Positions 1 to 8,545 of a stretch of 64,000 bases of DNA are shown piece by piece (the first letter of the stretch is position 1; the number at the start of each line of letters is the position of its first letter). Origin of the DNA: UBA1479 sp963972065 (lineage in GTDB: Bacteria; Pseudomonadota; Alphaproteobacteria; Rhodospirillales; Casp-alpha2); assembly GCA_963972065.1 (NCBI GenBank), contig CAXAVJ010000006.1, positions 1 through 64,000 on the forward strand. The letters run 5' to 3'. The position numbers were made by a program, and so were the translations under genes. The notes below the pieces were generated by a model, which was given only the letters and a program-made list of their open reading frames with translations, made no database searches and was not told the origin of the DNA.

Positions 1-281
1 TGTTCGTCGAGGCTACCAAGGCCGTCGGCGCAGACGAACAGCCCTGCGTTTCGATCCGCCGGTCCTACCGCCGCCTGATGGGGGACGAGCCCCGAATCAA
101 CCGCAAGAATGCCTTCAACGACACCATCCGGTTCCGCGAGGCCGGCATGAACGCGGTGACCTTCGGGCCGGGCGAAGACGGCTGGGCGCCCGTGAACGAG
201 TGCATTTCCGTGCCCAAGTCCGTCACGGCGGCGAAGATCTACGCCCTGACCATCATGGACATCCTCGGTATCCGGCAATGA
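1..281 (+). CDS. M20-family metallopeptidase/deacylase, C-terminal fragment
   Basis: The open frame is entered at the window edge (first full codon at base 3) and ends with TGA at 279-281, so only about the last 92 residues are visible. The segment FGPGEDGWAPVNECISV followed by a helix ending MDILGI matches the C-terminal end of M20 amidohydrolases of the ArgE/DapE type, where a GPG...NE motif lies close to the second metal site. The position normally taken by the metal-binding His (GPG...AH..NE) reads W-A-P here, as in some M20 subgroups. The stop codon overlaps the next gene's ATG (ATGA), so the two are translationally coupled. A hydrolase made together with a small-molecule importer suggests it processes the imported compound; this is inference. 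Start, N-terminal domain and substrate cannot be seen. Confidence 0.75.
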   Translation, partial: FVEATKAVGADEQPCVSIRRSYRRLMGDEPRINRKNAFNDTIRFREAGMNAVTFGPGEDGWAPVNECISVPKSVTAAKIYALTIMDILGIRQ

Positions 282-1123
282 CGGAAAAGGTGGATGGAGG
301 CGCTGTCCGAGCGTTCGCGGACCCCCGGCCCCGTTGGCTGAAGACGCCGTCGCGGTACCAGATGTTGAGCGCCTGTTCGGTGGCGTTCATGTTCGCCGCC
401 TGGGTCTTCGTCACCGAATTCGGGTTCGCCAACGAACTGTTCCTGCCCCATCCGGCCGCCGTCTTCAATTCCTTCATCAAGGTCGCGACCAAGGGATACC
501 AGGGATCGACGCTGCTGGAACATGTGGGAACAAGCCTGTACCGCATCATGGCCGGGTTCAGCCTGGCCTGCCTGGTCGGCATTCCGCTGGGAATCGCCAT
601 GGGTGTTTCCCGCGCCGCCAACGCCGTGTTCAACCCCGCCATCGAATTCTACCGGCCGTTGCCGCCCCTGGGCCTGTACACACTGCTGGTCATGTGGCTG
701 GGCATCGGCGAGGAATCGAAACTGGCGCTGCTGTTCCTGGCCGGATTGCCGGGCATCATCATCGCAACCATTCAGGCGGTCACCACCATCGATCCCATTT
801 ATGTCCGCGCCGCCAGATCATTGGGCGCCACCCGGCGTCAATTGCTGTTCCAGGTCTACCTGCCCGGCGCCGGGCCGATCATCCTGACCGGCATGCGCAT
901 TTCGCTGGGCTTCACCTACACCGTTCTCGTCGCGGCCGAGATCGTCGCCGCGACGGCCGGGATCGGCTGGATGATCTGGGACGCCGCCAAGTTTCTGCTC
1001 AGCGACGTCGTCATCATGGGCCTGATCGTGCTCGGCCTGACCGGTGTGATGCTGGACGTCATCATGCGCCTGGTCGGCAAGCTTCTGATGCCGTGGACGC
1101 GCCGTCAACGAACCAACGCCTAA
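278..1123 (+). CDS. ABC transporter permease, taurine/sulfonate/nitrate (TauC/SsuC) type
   Basis: This 281-residue inner-membrane permease has the binding-protein-dependent transport fold with about six hydrophobic segments. The cytoplasmic EAA loop is clear around residues 170-205 (YVRAARSLGATRRQLLFQV, then LP..G.I..G.R.SLG), the contact site for the ATPase. The start is the ATG overlapping the upstream stop codon; a longer frame from 200 has a non-membrane-like N-terminus and was rejected. It lies 70 bp before a matching periplasmic binding protein gene. No ATPase gene is present downstream, so that subunit is presumably upstream of the window. The substrate is not determinable; family members import taurine, alkanesulfonates, nitrate, pyrimidine precursors and similar small molecules. 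Confidence 0.9.
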   Translation: MTEKVDGGAVRAFADPRPRWLKTPSRYQMLSACSVAFMFAAWVFVTEFGFANELFLPHPAAVFNSFIKVATKGYQGSTLLEHVGTSLYRIMAGFSLACLVGIPLGIAMGVSRAANAVFNPAIEFYRPLPPLGLYTLLVMWLGIGEESKLALLFLAGLPGIIIATIQAVTTIDPIYVRAARSLGATRRQLLFQVYLPGAGPIILTGMRISLGFTYTVLVAAEIVAATAGIGWMIWDAAKFLLSDVVIMGLIVLGLTGVMLDVIMRLVGKLLMPWTRRQRTNA

Positions 1124-1193
1124 CTACGGCGCACCGCCAACGAAGGGGTCGTCTCTCACCAACCGACAACAGGGAAGAGAATAGGAGACTACG

Positions 1194-2207
1194 ATGAAGA
1201 TACTTATAAAGACCCTGACGGCCCTTGCCGTCTCCGCCGCCCTATCCGCGACGGCCATGGCCGACGCCCCGAAGACGGTCACCGTCGGATATCTGAACCT
1301 GGTCAACGCCCAGCTGGTGACCAAGTCCCTGGGCCTGGTGCAGAAGGAAATGCCGGGCGTCGAAGTGAAGTACATCAAGGTCGGCGGCGGCGGCGACATG
1401 CTGCGCGCGATCGCCGCCAAGCAGGTTGACTTCGGCGGTCTCGGCAACCCGCCGACGGCCATCGGCGTGACCCGCGGCCTGCCGATCCAGGGCATCATGG
1501 TGCTCAACATGCTCGACTATGTCGAAGCCATGGCCGTGCGCACCTCAGCCAACATCAAGAACTTCAAGGACCTGCAGGGCAAGACCCTGGCCGCCCCGTT
1601 CGGATCGACGACCCACTACCTGCTGCTGAAGGCCCTGGCCGACGAAGGTCTCGACCCGGCGTCGATGAAAATTCTCGACCTGCGCCCCAACGACATCGCC
1701 GTCGCCTGGACCCGCGGCGACATCGACGCGGCCTGGTTCTGGGAGCCGAACCTGAACAAGGCGGTCAAGAACGGCGGCCATATCTTCATGACGTCCGGCA
1801 TCATGGCGTCGCGCGGATATCCCACCTGGGACGTCGGCGTCGTGATGAACGATTTCGCCGCCAAGTATCCGGACTACGTGAAGAAGTTCCTCAAGGCCGA
1901 ATGCGCCGGGATCGATTACTGGCTGAACAACCCGAGCAAGACCGCCGCGATCATCGCCAAGGAACTCGAACTGCCGCTCGAAGACGCCACGCGCATGATG
2001 AAGGGCACGGAAATGGTGCCCTGCGCCAAGCAGGTGACCGACGCCTACATGGGCACCGGAAAATCGAAGGCCGGGTCCGGATTCGTCAATACCCTGCTGT
2101 CGACCTCGTCCTTCCTGGTCGAACAGGAACGCCTGCCCAAGCAGCTGACCCGCGAACAGTTCGCCGATTTCATGCGCCCGGACTATTTGCAGTCCATTCT
2201 CGAATAG
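1194..2207 (+). CDS. ABC transporter periplasmic substrate-binding protein, TauA/SsuA-like
   Basis: A 337-residue secreted protein with a Sec signal peptide (MKILIKTLTALAVSAALSA, cleavage likely after AMA, residue 23). The mature part begins TVTVGYLNLVNAQLVTKS and has the NMT1/TauA hallmarks: a long Gly-rich loop (KVGGGGDMLRAIAAKQVDFG), GNPPTAIGVTRGLPI, LQGKTLAAPFGSTTHYLL and WTRGDIDAAWFWEP. A good ribosome site (AGGAG, six bases before ATG) fixes the start. It is the binding protein of the permease just upstream and is followed by a strong terminator, so it closes the operon. Taurine is the nearest well-known ligand class, but the binding-site residues do not allow a firm ligand call. Confidence 0.92.
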   Translation: MKILIKTLTALAVSAALSATAMADAPKTVTVGYLNLVNAQLVTKSLGLVQKEMPGVEVKYIKVGGGGDMLRAIAAKQVDFGGLGNPPTAIGVTRGLPIQGIMVLNMLDYVEAMAVRTSANIKNFKDLQGKTLAAPFGSTTHYLLLKALADEGLDPASMKILDLRPNDIAVAWTRGDIDAAWFWEPNLNKAVKNGGHIFMTSGIMASRGYPTWDVGVVMNDFAAKYPDYVKKFLKAECAGIDYWLNNPSKTAAIIAKELELPLEDATRMMKGTEMVPCAKQVTDAYMGTGKSKAGSGFVNTLLSTSSFLVEQERLPKQLTREQFADFMRPDYLQSILE

Positions 2208-2224
2208 CCTGCTCTGTGATCAAG

Positions 2225-2262
2225 CCGCCCGCCGGGTCCTGCATCCCGGCGGGCGGTTTTTT
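2225..2262 (+). terminator. Rho-independent terminator of the ABC transporter operon
   Basis: A perfect 12-bp inverted repeat (CCGCCCGCCGGG at 2225-2236 and CCCGGCGGGCGG at 2245-2256) encloses an 8-base loop and is followed at once by six T (2257-2262). It starts 18 bases after the binding-protein stop codon. Confidence 0.95.
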
Positions 2263-2367
2263 GTGCACCCGCTCATGAAAAATTTGCCAGCCATGATGCG
2301 ATGCGGTCTACTGATTCCCGCGACCCAAGAGACACTTGGCCCATGCCCCCTGTGATCGGCCCGCCAC

Positions 2368-3072
2368 ATGTTGATGACGCCGCAAGACGATCCCCCACCG
2401 AACACCGGCAGGTATCTGCTGGACATCCTCGACGCGGACACGAAGCAGGAAACCATCCGCCGCGCGATCAGCCGTGATTACGGCAACCGAAGCTTTCTGA
2501 TCCGTCAGGGCGACAAGGCCAACGGCATCCACATCATCACCGCCGGCACCGTCGAAAGCATGTTCGAAAGCCCGGGCGGCCGCGAACTGATCCTCGGCTC
2601 CTGGCAGGCCGGCGATTTCGTGGGCGGACCCTACGTGTTCGGCGATCATGAACACATGTGGGGGGCACGCGCGCTCGGCACCGTGCGCTCCCTCTACCTG
2701 GACCACGACAATCTCAAGGCCTTCATCCGGGATTCTCCCCCCTTTGCCCTGGCGCTGATCGAATGCCTGGGTTTCAAGGGCCAACGCTATTCGAAACTGG
2801 CGCAGACCCTGGCGACCCATACGACGACGGAACGGGTCGCCCTGTTGATTTCGGAACTGGCGCAGAACGCCAAAAAATCCGGGGACGGCATGCTGCGGGT
2901 CGGCCTGATCAAGCAATCGAAGCTGTCGCATATGATCGGCGCGACCCGGCAATCGGTCGCCAATGCCCTGCAAAAACTGGAAGACAGCGGCGCCATCGCC
3001 ATTGAGACAACCAGCATCGTCATCACCAACGCCGAGACCCTGTCCTCCTACGCCAAGACGCAGCCCGACTAG
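2368..3072 (+). CDS. Crp/Fnr-family transcriptional regulator
   Basis: A 234-residue protein with an N-terminal cyclic-nucleotide-binding-type beta barrel (about residues 30-140, including IRQGDKANGIHIITAGTV and the GD.VG region) and a C-terminal winged helix of the Crp type (about 165-225). The recognition helix region reads LSHMIGATRQSVANAL. It lacks the N-terminal cysteine cluster of oxygen-sensing FNR, so direct iron-sulfur sensing is unlikely; the effector is unknown. ATG codons at 2368 and 2374 are both possible and neither has a clear ribosome site. It follows the transporter operon after a strong terminator, so it is transcribed separately. Control of the transporter is plausible from position only. 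A GGCAC/GTGCC imperfect hairpin (3075-3097) lies between this gene and the convergent lysE-type gene. Confidence 0.88.
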   Translation: MLMTPQDDPPPNTGRYLLDILDADTKQETIRRAISRDYGNRSFLIRQGDKANGIHIITAGTVESMFESPGGRELILGSWQAGDFVGGPYVFGDHEHMWGARALGTVRSLYLDHDNLKAFIRDSPPFALALIECLGFKGQRYSKLAQTLATHTTTERVALLISELAQNAKKSGDGMLRVGLIKQSKLSHMIGATRQSVANALQKLEDSGAIAIETTSIVITNAETLSSYAKTQPD

Positions 3073-3096
3073 GCGGCACCCGTCTGACGACGGTGC

Positions 3097-3687
3097 CTAC
3101 TGCTGGGCCAACACCGCAAGGGCGACGACCGCCAGCATGGACAACGCCATGGCGACGTTGATCGCGAATTGGGTGCGTTTCGGCAGGTCCAGACGATGCA
3201 GGGTCACCCCGGCCCATAGCCAGAGGAAGTGGATACAGATCCAGATCGCGTTCATGATCGCGAACTTGATCGCGAGTTCCATGACCAGATTGTCCGGCAT
3301 GAACGCAAAGCCCGAGAAAAAGGCCGTATTCACGGCATAGGCCTTGGGGTTGATCGCCTGCAGCATGAGGCCGCCGATTATGCCGGGGGCGGACTGGCGT
3401 TCGATGAAGGCGATCTTGGAGCCGGCGAAGGCAATGCGAAGGGCCAGATACAGAAGATAGGCCGCGGACGCATAAAGCAGCACGGTGCGCACATGCGGTA
3501 CCGCCAACACGGCGGCGGCCAGGCCCGTGACCACGGCCAGCGCCACGAAGTTGGTGCCCAGGAACAGCCCGATCATGTAGCGCCGCCCTTGGGCGAAGCC
3601 GAAGCCGGACCCAACCCCGGCCAGCGACAACACGCCAGGCCCCGGCGTGATGAACAGAAAAAAACAAGCGGCGGCAAAGGTCAGCAT
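3097..3687 (-). CDS. LysE/RhtB-family amino-acid exporter
   Basis: A 196-residue membrane protein with five to six hydrophobic helices. The family signature is clear: an N-terminal helix ending in ITPGPGVLSLAGVGSGFG, then a helix with LLYASAAYLLYLALR and the conserved INPKAY segment (QAINPKAYAVNTAFFSGF). Members export amino acids such as lysine, threonine or homoserine out of the cytoplasm by proton exchange. Start ATG at 3687 is preceded by a GGAAGG ribosome site. The gene stands alone, converging on the Crp-like gene. The exported substrate cannot be told from sequence. Confidence 0.88.
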   Translation of the reverse strand: MLTFAAACFFLFITPGPGVLSLAGVGSGFGFAQGRRYMIGLFLGTNFVALAVVTGLAAAVLAVPHVRTVLLYASAAYLLYLALRIAFAGSKIAFIERQSAPGIIGGLMLQAINPKAYAVNTAFFSGFAFMPDNLVMELAIKFAIMNAIWICIHFLWLWAGVTLHRLDLPKRTQFAINVAMALSMLAVVALAVLAQQ

Positions 3688-3806
3688 GGAGGCCTTCCGG
3701 CGGGGATGGAATGGATTGTCGAGGGATTACGGATGTTCGCCGGACATTGGCGGTCCGGACATATGGTGCGGAGCCGGCATTGTCGGGTCAAGTCCTTAAA
3801 CCCCGG

Positions 3807-4403
3807 TCAGCGCATCCAGTTACCGAGGAAGCGGCGCATGTTGGTTTCCATTTCTTGGTCGAAATCCTTGAGGGCGGCTTCCATCATCGCGAACCAGGTC
3901 TTGTTGAGATCGTTCAGGGTCACGTCCTCGGGCACGCTCTGGTTGCGGGTGGCGCGCGCCGCGGCATGACCGACGCGCCGGCCCTGGGGATCGAACACCT
4001 CGATCATGGCCGACATTTCCAGGTCGTAGCGCGCGTCCTGATCCGTCGTGAAAGCGCCCTTGATGCCTTGGGTGCGCGGCAGTTTGGTTTCCACCACCTG
4101 CGCCCGTTCGATGGTCAGGCGCGCGACCGTGCCGGCGGCACCGCCCACGGCCTTGATCCTGTCGCGGCCCCAGATCGCCATCGCCTTGGCCGGCGGCGTC
4201 TGCATCTTGTGTTCCACGTTGGGCGGCGCAAGCGGCGCCTTGTGAACATCGACGATTTCCACCCGGTCGACGGCAAGGTTCAAAGCCGGTGCGTGTTGGA
4301 AGGTGATTTCCGGCAGGTTGACGCTGGGGTCCGGCGTGGTGCAACCGCCCAGCACCAGAAAGCCGGCGACAAGGGCGGTGGTCAGTGATCTGGTCAAGGT
4401 CAT
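3807..4403 (-). CDS. Predicted outer-membrane or periplasmic lipoprotein, unknown function
   Basis: A 198-residue protein with a textbook lipoprotein signal: basic N-terminus (MTLTRSLTT), hydrophobic core and lipobox LVLGGC with the lipidated cysteine at position 21. The rest is mixed alpha/beta with no motif I recognise; a central stretch (AKAMAIWGRDRIKAVG) and a C-terminal helix (DFDQEMETNMRRFLGNWMR) stand out. The frame stays open further upstream to 4583, but that part is Arg-rich, non-signal-like sequence, so ATG at 4403 is the better start. It lies 115 bp downstream of hslO on the same strand and may be the last gene of that transcription unit. Confidence 0.75.
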   Translation of the reverse strand: MTLTRSLTTALVAGFLVLGGCTTPDPSVNLPEITFQHAPALNLAVDRVEIVDVHKAPLAPPNVEHKMQTPPAKAMAIWGRDRIKAVGGAAGTVARLTIERAQVVETKLPRTQGIKGAFTTDQDARYDLEMSAMIEVFDPQGRRVGHAAARATRNQSVPEDVTLNDLNKTWFAMMEAALKDFDQEMETNMRRFLGNWMR

Positions 4404-4518
4404 CGGTCGTCGTTTCCTGGCTCCAATGGTTTCCCCGGTGCCCACCATACTGGGCAAGCCCTGTGTCAGGATCAAGGCATGGGCCGAATTATCCCCGCTG
4501 CCGGGACGGACCGCCGGG

Positions 4519-5424
4519 TCAATCCTGGTAAAGGGCCTCGATCTGGTCCGGGCCGAAAACGTAGTCCGTGCGGCAGAATTCACAGATTACCGTGACCTTG
4601 CCGTCCTCGGCCATGTCCTCGATTTCCGCCTGCGGAAAGGAACGCAGGGTCATTTCGACCTTGTCCCGGGAACAGCGGCAGGATTGTTTCACGGGCCGGC
4701 CCTCGGTCACCCGCACGCCGTCCTGATGGTAAAGACGGTAGAGCAACCGATCCGTCGTCACCGCCGGGTCGAGCAGTTCGCCGGACGACAGGCTGCTCAT
4801 CAGGATCACCGCCCGGCGCCAGGCTTCCTCGGCCTCGTCCTTGTCGGCACCGCGCTTGTCCGGCAGGCGCTGCACCATGATTGCCCCGGCGGCCAGAGGG
4901 TCGGCGCCGGACGCCAGCAGGATCGCGGTTTCCAGCTGTTCGGACTGGCGGAAATAATCATGAGCGCAATCGGCCAAGGTCGCCCCCACCAGTTCGGTGA
5001 TGCCCTGATAGCGGTCCGTGTCCGGGCCCTGGTCGACCGTGAAGGCGAGATAGCCGGACCCAAGCAGCGCCGGCACCGGCGCCCCCTGGGCGCCCGCGGC
5101 ATCGACCGCCGCGAGGCGGTCCGCGTCATAACGGGCATAGCTGCGCACCCCGCCGGCCGACGTCACATCCGCCATGACCAGGCCGACCGGGCCGTCACCC
5201 TGGACTTGCAGGGTGAATACGCCGTCGAACTTGAGCACGCTGGACAGCGTCGCCGCCAGCACCACGACCTGCGACAGCAGGTCGGCGACCACCGGCGGAT
5301 AGTCGTGCGGCCCGACCAATTGGCCGAGTATCGGGCCCAGACGCACAACCCGCCCGTTGACGCCCAGCGCGTCCACGTGGAACGGCTGAACAACGTCGTC
5401 GAGGGAAAGGGTCACGTCAGGCAT
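4519..5424 (-). CDS. hslO: Redox-regulated chaperone Hsp33
   Basis: A 301-residue cytoplasmic holdase chaperone activated by oxidation. The C-terminal zinc switch is intact: C249-R-C251 (CRCSRDKVEMTL) and C281-E-F-C284 (CEFCRTDYVF), the CxC...CxxC pattern that holds zinc when reduced and forms disulfides under oxidative stress. The N-terminal Hsp33 fold is recognisable (GPHDYPPVVADLLSQ, DGPVGLVMADV and the YQGITEL segment). The ATG at 5424 overlaps the end of the upstream GNAT gene by 8 bp, implying coupled translation. Downstream of argD-argF is its usual place in alphaproteobacteria. A further in-frame ATG at 5454 would add ten residues and is less likely. Confidence 0.95.
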   Translation of the reverse strand: MPDVTLSLDDVVQPFHVDALGVNGRVVRLGPILGQLVGPHDYPPVVADLLSQVVVLAATLSSVLKFDGVFTLQVQGDGPVGLVMADVTSAGGVRSYARYDADRLAAVDAAGAQGAPVPALLGSGYLAFTVDQGPDTDRYQGITELVGATLADCAHDYFRQSEQLETAILLASGADPLAAGAIMVQRLPDKRGADKDEAEEAWRRAVILMSSLSSGELLDPAVTTDRLLYRLYHQDGVRVTEGRPVKQSCRCSRDKVEMTLRSFPQAEIEDMAEDGKVTVICEFCRTDYVFGPDQIEALYQD

Positions 5425-6238
5425 TGTCTTGGTCGGCGGCGTCTGGGAGGGCATCGTTTGGGGCGGCTTGTGTCTGTGTTCGGTAGTAATAGGTATGCGC
5501 GGCTTGGAAGCCCGCCAAGTGATAAAGTGCCATGGCGGGACGATTGTCTGATTCCACCTGCAGGAACAGGCGGCGGTCACGGTCCGTATCGGCGGCCCAG
5601 GCGGCGAGTGCGGCCAACACCCGCGCGGCATGTCCCCGGCGGCGGTCCCCCCCTCGTGTTGCCAGGCACAGGATCAACGCCCAGTCATCGCGAATTACGG
5701 CCGCCCCCACGGCGGCGGGCTCGGTCCCGTCGTCCACCACCGCATAGGCCCGCGGCGCCGGAAGGCCCTCGGCCAGACGGCAGCGCAGGCCGCGTTCGCG
5801 TCCCTGCGCGAGACCACCGCCGTAGACCTGGAACCAAGCCCCGGTGGGGCCGGAAAACAGGCGCGCGCGAAAACAGATATCCTGACGGTCGGCCAAATTC
5901 TTCACCACGGACGCGGCATCGGCGGTCATGACCAGGGTGCGGGCTTCGATCGTGTAACCGCGGCGTTCCAACACCGCATCCAGGCCCCGCGGCGCGGCCG
6001 CGCCGGAAATCTGAAAGCGGCAGGGCAGACCGCGCTGGCGATAGAATTTTTCCGCGGCGTCGATGCGTAGCTCAAGGGCGCTCGACCCCGTTTCCTCAAG
6101 CGCCAGAACGGAATTGGCGCGCCGCGACACGCCTTCGGAAAAGCGCAGTTGCCAGCCTTCCAGAATGCCCTGGCTGAACGGCGGCCAGCATTCGGCGGCC
6201 CGGCGCTCCAGGTCGCGGATGCCCTCTTCGTCAAACAT
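5417..6238 (-). CDS. GNAT-family N-acetyltransferase
   Basis: A 273-residue protein whose C-terminal half (about 120-255) carries the GNAT fold. The acetyl-CoA loop region reads LATRGGDRRRGHAARVLAAL, followed by LFLQVESDNRPAMALYHLAGF, the standard motif B with N...A..LY...GF. The N-terminal half (FSQGILEGWQLRFSEGVSRRANSV) resembles the extra domain found in two-domain GNAT proteins in which a W..R.S.G.....NSV element is common. The start ATG has an AAGGA ribosome site. It sits between argF (35 bp upstream) and hslO (8-bp overlap), interrupting the usual argF-hslO adjacency. The acceptor substrate is unknown; a link to arginine or ornithine metabolism is only positional. Confidence 0.85.
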   Translation of the reverse strand: MFDEEGIRDLERRAAECWPPFSQGILEGWQLRFSEGVSRRANSVLALEETGSSALELRIDAAEKFYRQRGLPCRFQISGAAAPRGLDAVLERRGYTIEARTLVMTADAASVVKNLADRQDICFRARLFSGPTGAWFQVYGGGLAQGRERGLRCRLAEGLPAPRAYAVVDDGTEPAAVGAAVIRDDWALILCLATRGGDRRRGHAARVLAALAAWAADTDRDRRLFLQVESDNRPAMALYHLAGFQAAHTYYYRTQTQAAPNDALPDAADQDNA

Positions 6239-6273
6239 GAGGGGCGTCCTTCACCATCATTCGGAAGGCCCGA

Positions 6274-7191
6274 TCAGACGTCGCCCAGACACCAGGCCAG
6301 GATACCCTTCTGCGCATGCAGGCGGTTTTCGGCCTCGTCCCAGATCACGGACTGGGGTCCGTCGATCACGGATTCGGTCACTTCCTCGCCGCGGTGCGCG
6401 GGCAGGCAATGCATGAACAGGGCATCGGGCGCAGCCTGAGCCATCAGGCGGTCATCCACGCGGTAAGGTGTCAACAAATTGTGGCGCGGACCCGCGTCGG
6501 CATCGCCCATGGACACCCAGGTGTCGGTAACAACCAAATCCGCCCCGGCAACCGCCGCTTCGGTGTCTTCGGTCACCTGCACGTCCGCACCCTCGCCCGT
6601 CGCCCAGGACACCAGTTCGGGATTGGGGGACAGCGCCTCGGGGCAGGCCAGGCGCAATTGGTAGCCGAACCGCGCAGCCCCGTGAATCCACGACGTGGCG
6701 ACGTTGTTGCCGTCGCCGGCCCAGGCCACGGTACGCCCCTTGATGTCGCCCCGGTGTTCCTCAAAGGTCATGATGTCGGCCATGATCTGGCACGGATGCG
6801 ACGCGTCGGTCAGGCCGTTGATCACCGGCACGGTGGCGTATTCGGCCAGATCGTGCAGTTTCTGCGGATCGTCCGTGCGGATCATGATGACATCGCAATA
6901 ACGCGACAGCACGCGCGCCGTATCGGCCACGGTCTCGCCCCGGCCGAGTTGCGATTCATTGCCCGACAGCACGACGGCACGCCCGCCCAGCTGCTGGATC
7001 GCGACCTCGAACGACACGCGGGTGCGGGTCGACGGTTTTTCGAAGATCATGACCAGCGTCTTTCCGGCCAGGGACGGTGACGCCGAAGCGGCCGCCCCGT
7101 TCTTCTTCATCGCGGCCGCGCGGTCGAGAATCCGGCGCAGGGTGCCCGCGTCGGCCTGATCAATATCGAGGAAATGGCGGAGACCGCTCAT
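6274..7191 (-). CDS. argF: Ornithine carbamoyltransferase
   Basis: A 305-residue cytoplasmic enzyme that joins ornithine and carbamoyl phosphate to give citrulline. The carbamoyl-phosphate motif FEKPSTRTR (S54-T-R-T-R58) is intact, followed by GNESQLGRGE, NGLTDASHPCQIMADI, the ornithine-binding DTWVSMG and the catalytic FMHCLPAHRG. Length is normal for the anabolic enzyme. The ATG at 7191 shares bases with the argD stop codon (ATGA), so argD and argF are translationally coupled. Upstream in-frame codons lie inside argD and give non-family sequence. Confidence 0.97.
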   Translation of the reverse strand: MSGLRHFLDIDQADAGTLRRILDRAAAMKKNGAAASASPSLAGKTLVMIFEKPSTRTRVSFEVAIQQLGGRAVVLSGNESQLGRGETVADTARVLSRYCDVIMIRTDDPQKLHDLAEYATVPVINGLTDASHPCQIMADIMTFEEHRGDIKGRTVAWAGDGNNVATSWIHGAARFGYQLRLACPEALSPNPELVSWATGEGADVQVTEDTEAAVAGADLVVTDTWVSMGDADAGPRHNLLTPYRVDDRLMAQAAPDALFMHCLPAHRGEEVTESVIDGPQSVIWDEAENRLHAQKGILAWCLGDV

Positions 7192-8384
7192 CCCGCCTTC
7201 TCCTTGGCCATGTCCGCCGCGATTTCGGCGCAGCTTTTGTCGAGAGCCTGGACCGCCTCGTCGATGTGGCTTTCTTCGAGAATCATCGGCGGCAGCATGC
7301 GCACGACGTTGTCGCCCGCCGGCACGGTCAGCACGCCGTTGTCGATCATCTTGCCGACCAGGATGCTGTTTTCCACGGCGCAGCGCATGCCGACCATCAG
7401 GCCCTGGCCGCGCACTTCGGTCAGCACGGTCGGATGCTTGGCGACAACGGCGCCGAGTTTGTCCCACAGCACGCGGGCCATCTTATCGACCCGGGGCAGG
7501 AAGCCGGGGGCCAGAACCACATCCAGCATGGCGCCGACCGCCGACATGGCAAGCGGCGTGCCGCCGAAGGTCGACCCGTGACTGCCCGCCGTCATGGCCT
7601 TGGCCGCCGCCTCGGTCGCCAACACGGCGCCGACGGGGAACCCGCCGCCCAGACCCTTGGCCGTGGCCAGGATGTCCGGGGTCACGCCCGCCCATTCATG
7701 GGCGAACAGCTTGCCCGTGCGGCCGTTACCGGTCTGCACCTCGTCCAGCACCATCAGGATGCCGAACTCGTCGCACATCTCGCGCACGCCCTTGAGGAAA
7801 CCCGGCGACGGCGCCTTGATGCCGCCTTCGCCCTGCACCGGCTCGACCAAAATCGCCGCCGTTTGATCGGTGATCGCGGCGCGCATGGCGTTCAGGTTGT
7901 CGAACGGCACATGGTCGAAGCCTTCGGGCATGGGGCCGAAGCCTTCGCGGTGCTTTTCGTTGGACCCGGCGGCCAGGTCGGTCAGCGACCGACCGTGGAA
8001 CGAGCCGTCGCAGCTGATGATGCGGTAGCGTTCCGGACGCCCGGCCCCATGGTGATAGCGCCGCGCCATCTTGATGGATGCTTCCACCGCCTCGGCGCCC
8101 GAGTTGTTGAAGAACACCGTATCGGCGAAGGAATTGGCGACCAGAATTTCGGCGACCCGTTCCTGCCCGGCGATGCGGTACAGGTTGGAAACATGCCACA
8201 GGGTGTTGGCCTGTTCGGTCAGCGCGGCGACCAGTTTCGGATGGCAATGGCCAAGCGAATTGACAGCGATCCCCGACCCCATGTCGAGGAATCGTCGGCC
8301 GTCGTCCGCCCAGACATACATGCCCTCACCCCTGACCAGGGCGAAAGCGGTCCGTGCGTAGGTCGGCATGACGGCGCTGATCAT
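7188..8384 (-). CDS. argD: Acetylornithine/succinyldiaminopimelate aminotransferase
   Basis: A 398-residue PLP-dependent class III aminotransferase that converts N-acetylglutamate semialdehyde to N-acetylornithine in arginine synthesis, often also serving lysine synthesis. Visible landmarks: cofactor-phosphate loop NSGAEAVEASIKMAR, LVEPVQGEGG, LDEVQTGNGRTG with the pyridine-N aspartate, and the Schiff-base lysine K243 in ATAKGLGGGFPVGA. Start at 8384 follows a good AAGGAG site; a second ATG five codons later is possible. It heads the argD-argF-GNAT-hslO unit. The 160-bp leader holds a 7-bp inverted repeat (AAAACGG/CCGTTTT around 8411-8434) of unclear role. Confidence 0.97.
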   Translation of the reverse strand: MISAVMPTYARTAFALVRGEGMYVWADDGRRFLDMGSGIAVNSLGHCHPKLVAALTEQANTLWHVSNLYRIAGQERVAEILVANSFADTVFFNNSGAEAVEASIKMARRYHHGAGRPERYRIISCDGSFHGRSLTDLAAGSNEKHREGFGPMPEGFDHVPFDNLNAMRAAITDQTAAILVEPVQGEGGIKAPSPGFLKGVREMCDEFGILMVLDEVQTGNGRTGKLFAHEWAGVTPDILATAKGLGGGFPVGAVLATEAAAKAMTAGSHGSTFGGTPLAMSAVGAMLDVVLAPGFLPRVDKMARVLWDKLGAVVAKHPTVLTEVRGQGLMVGMRCAVENSILVGKMIDNGVLTVPAGDNVVRMLPPMILEESHIDEAVQALDKSCAEIAADMAKEKAG

Positions 8385-8545
8385 TTCGCTCTCCTTTGGC
8401 TCAACGTGTCAAAACGGAAAAAAGCCCCCGTTTTCCAGGAGCTTCAACCATCTTCCTTACCAGGAAAGCCGCCGAGTATCGGTATCTCGTGCCCCCTTGT
8501 CAACGGCGGCAAGATGACCGTTCGGCGACGGCTTGCGCACCGGCC

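Noticed and set aside
3075..3097. Imperfect hairpin between the Crp-like and LysE genes as a terminator
   Set aside because: One bulge and no T-run on either strand; too weak for a separate call.
8411..8434. AAAACGG/CCGTTTT inverted repeat as a terminator for the ABC-2 permease
   Set aside because: Only 7 bp, and no T-run follows in the direction of transcription; kept only as a remark under argD.
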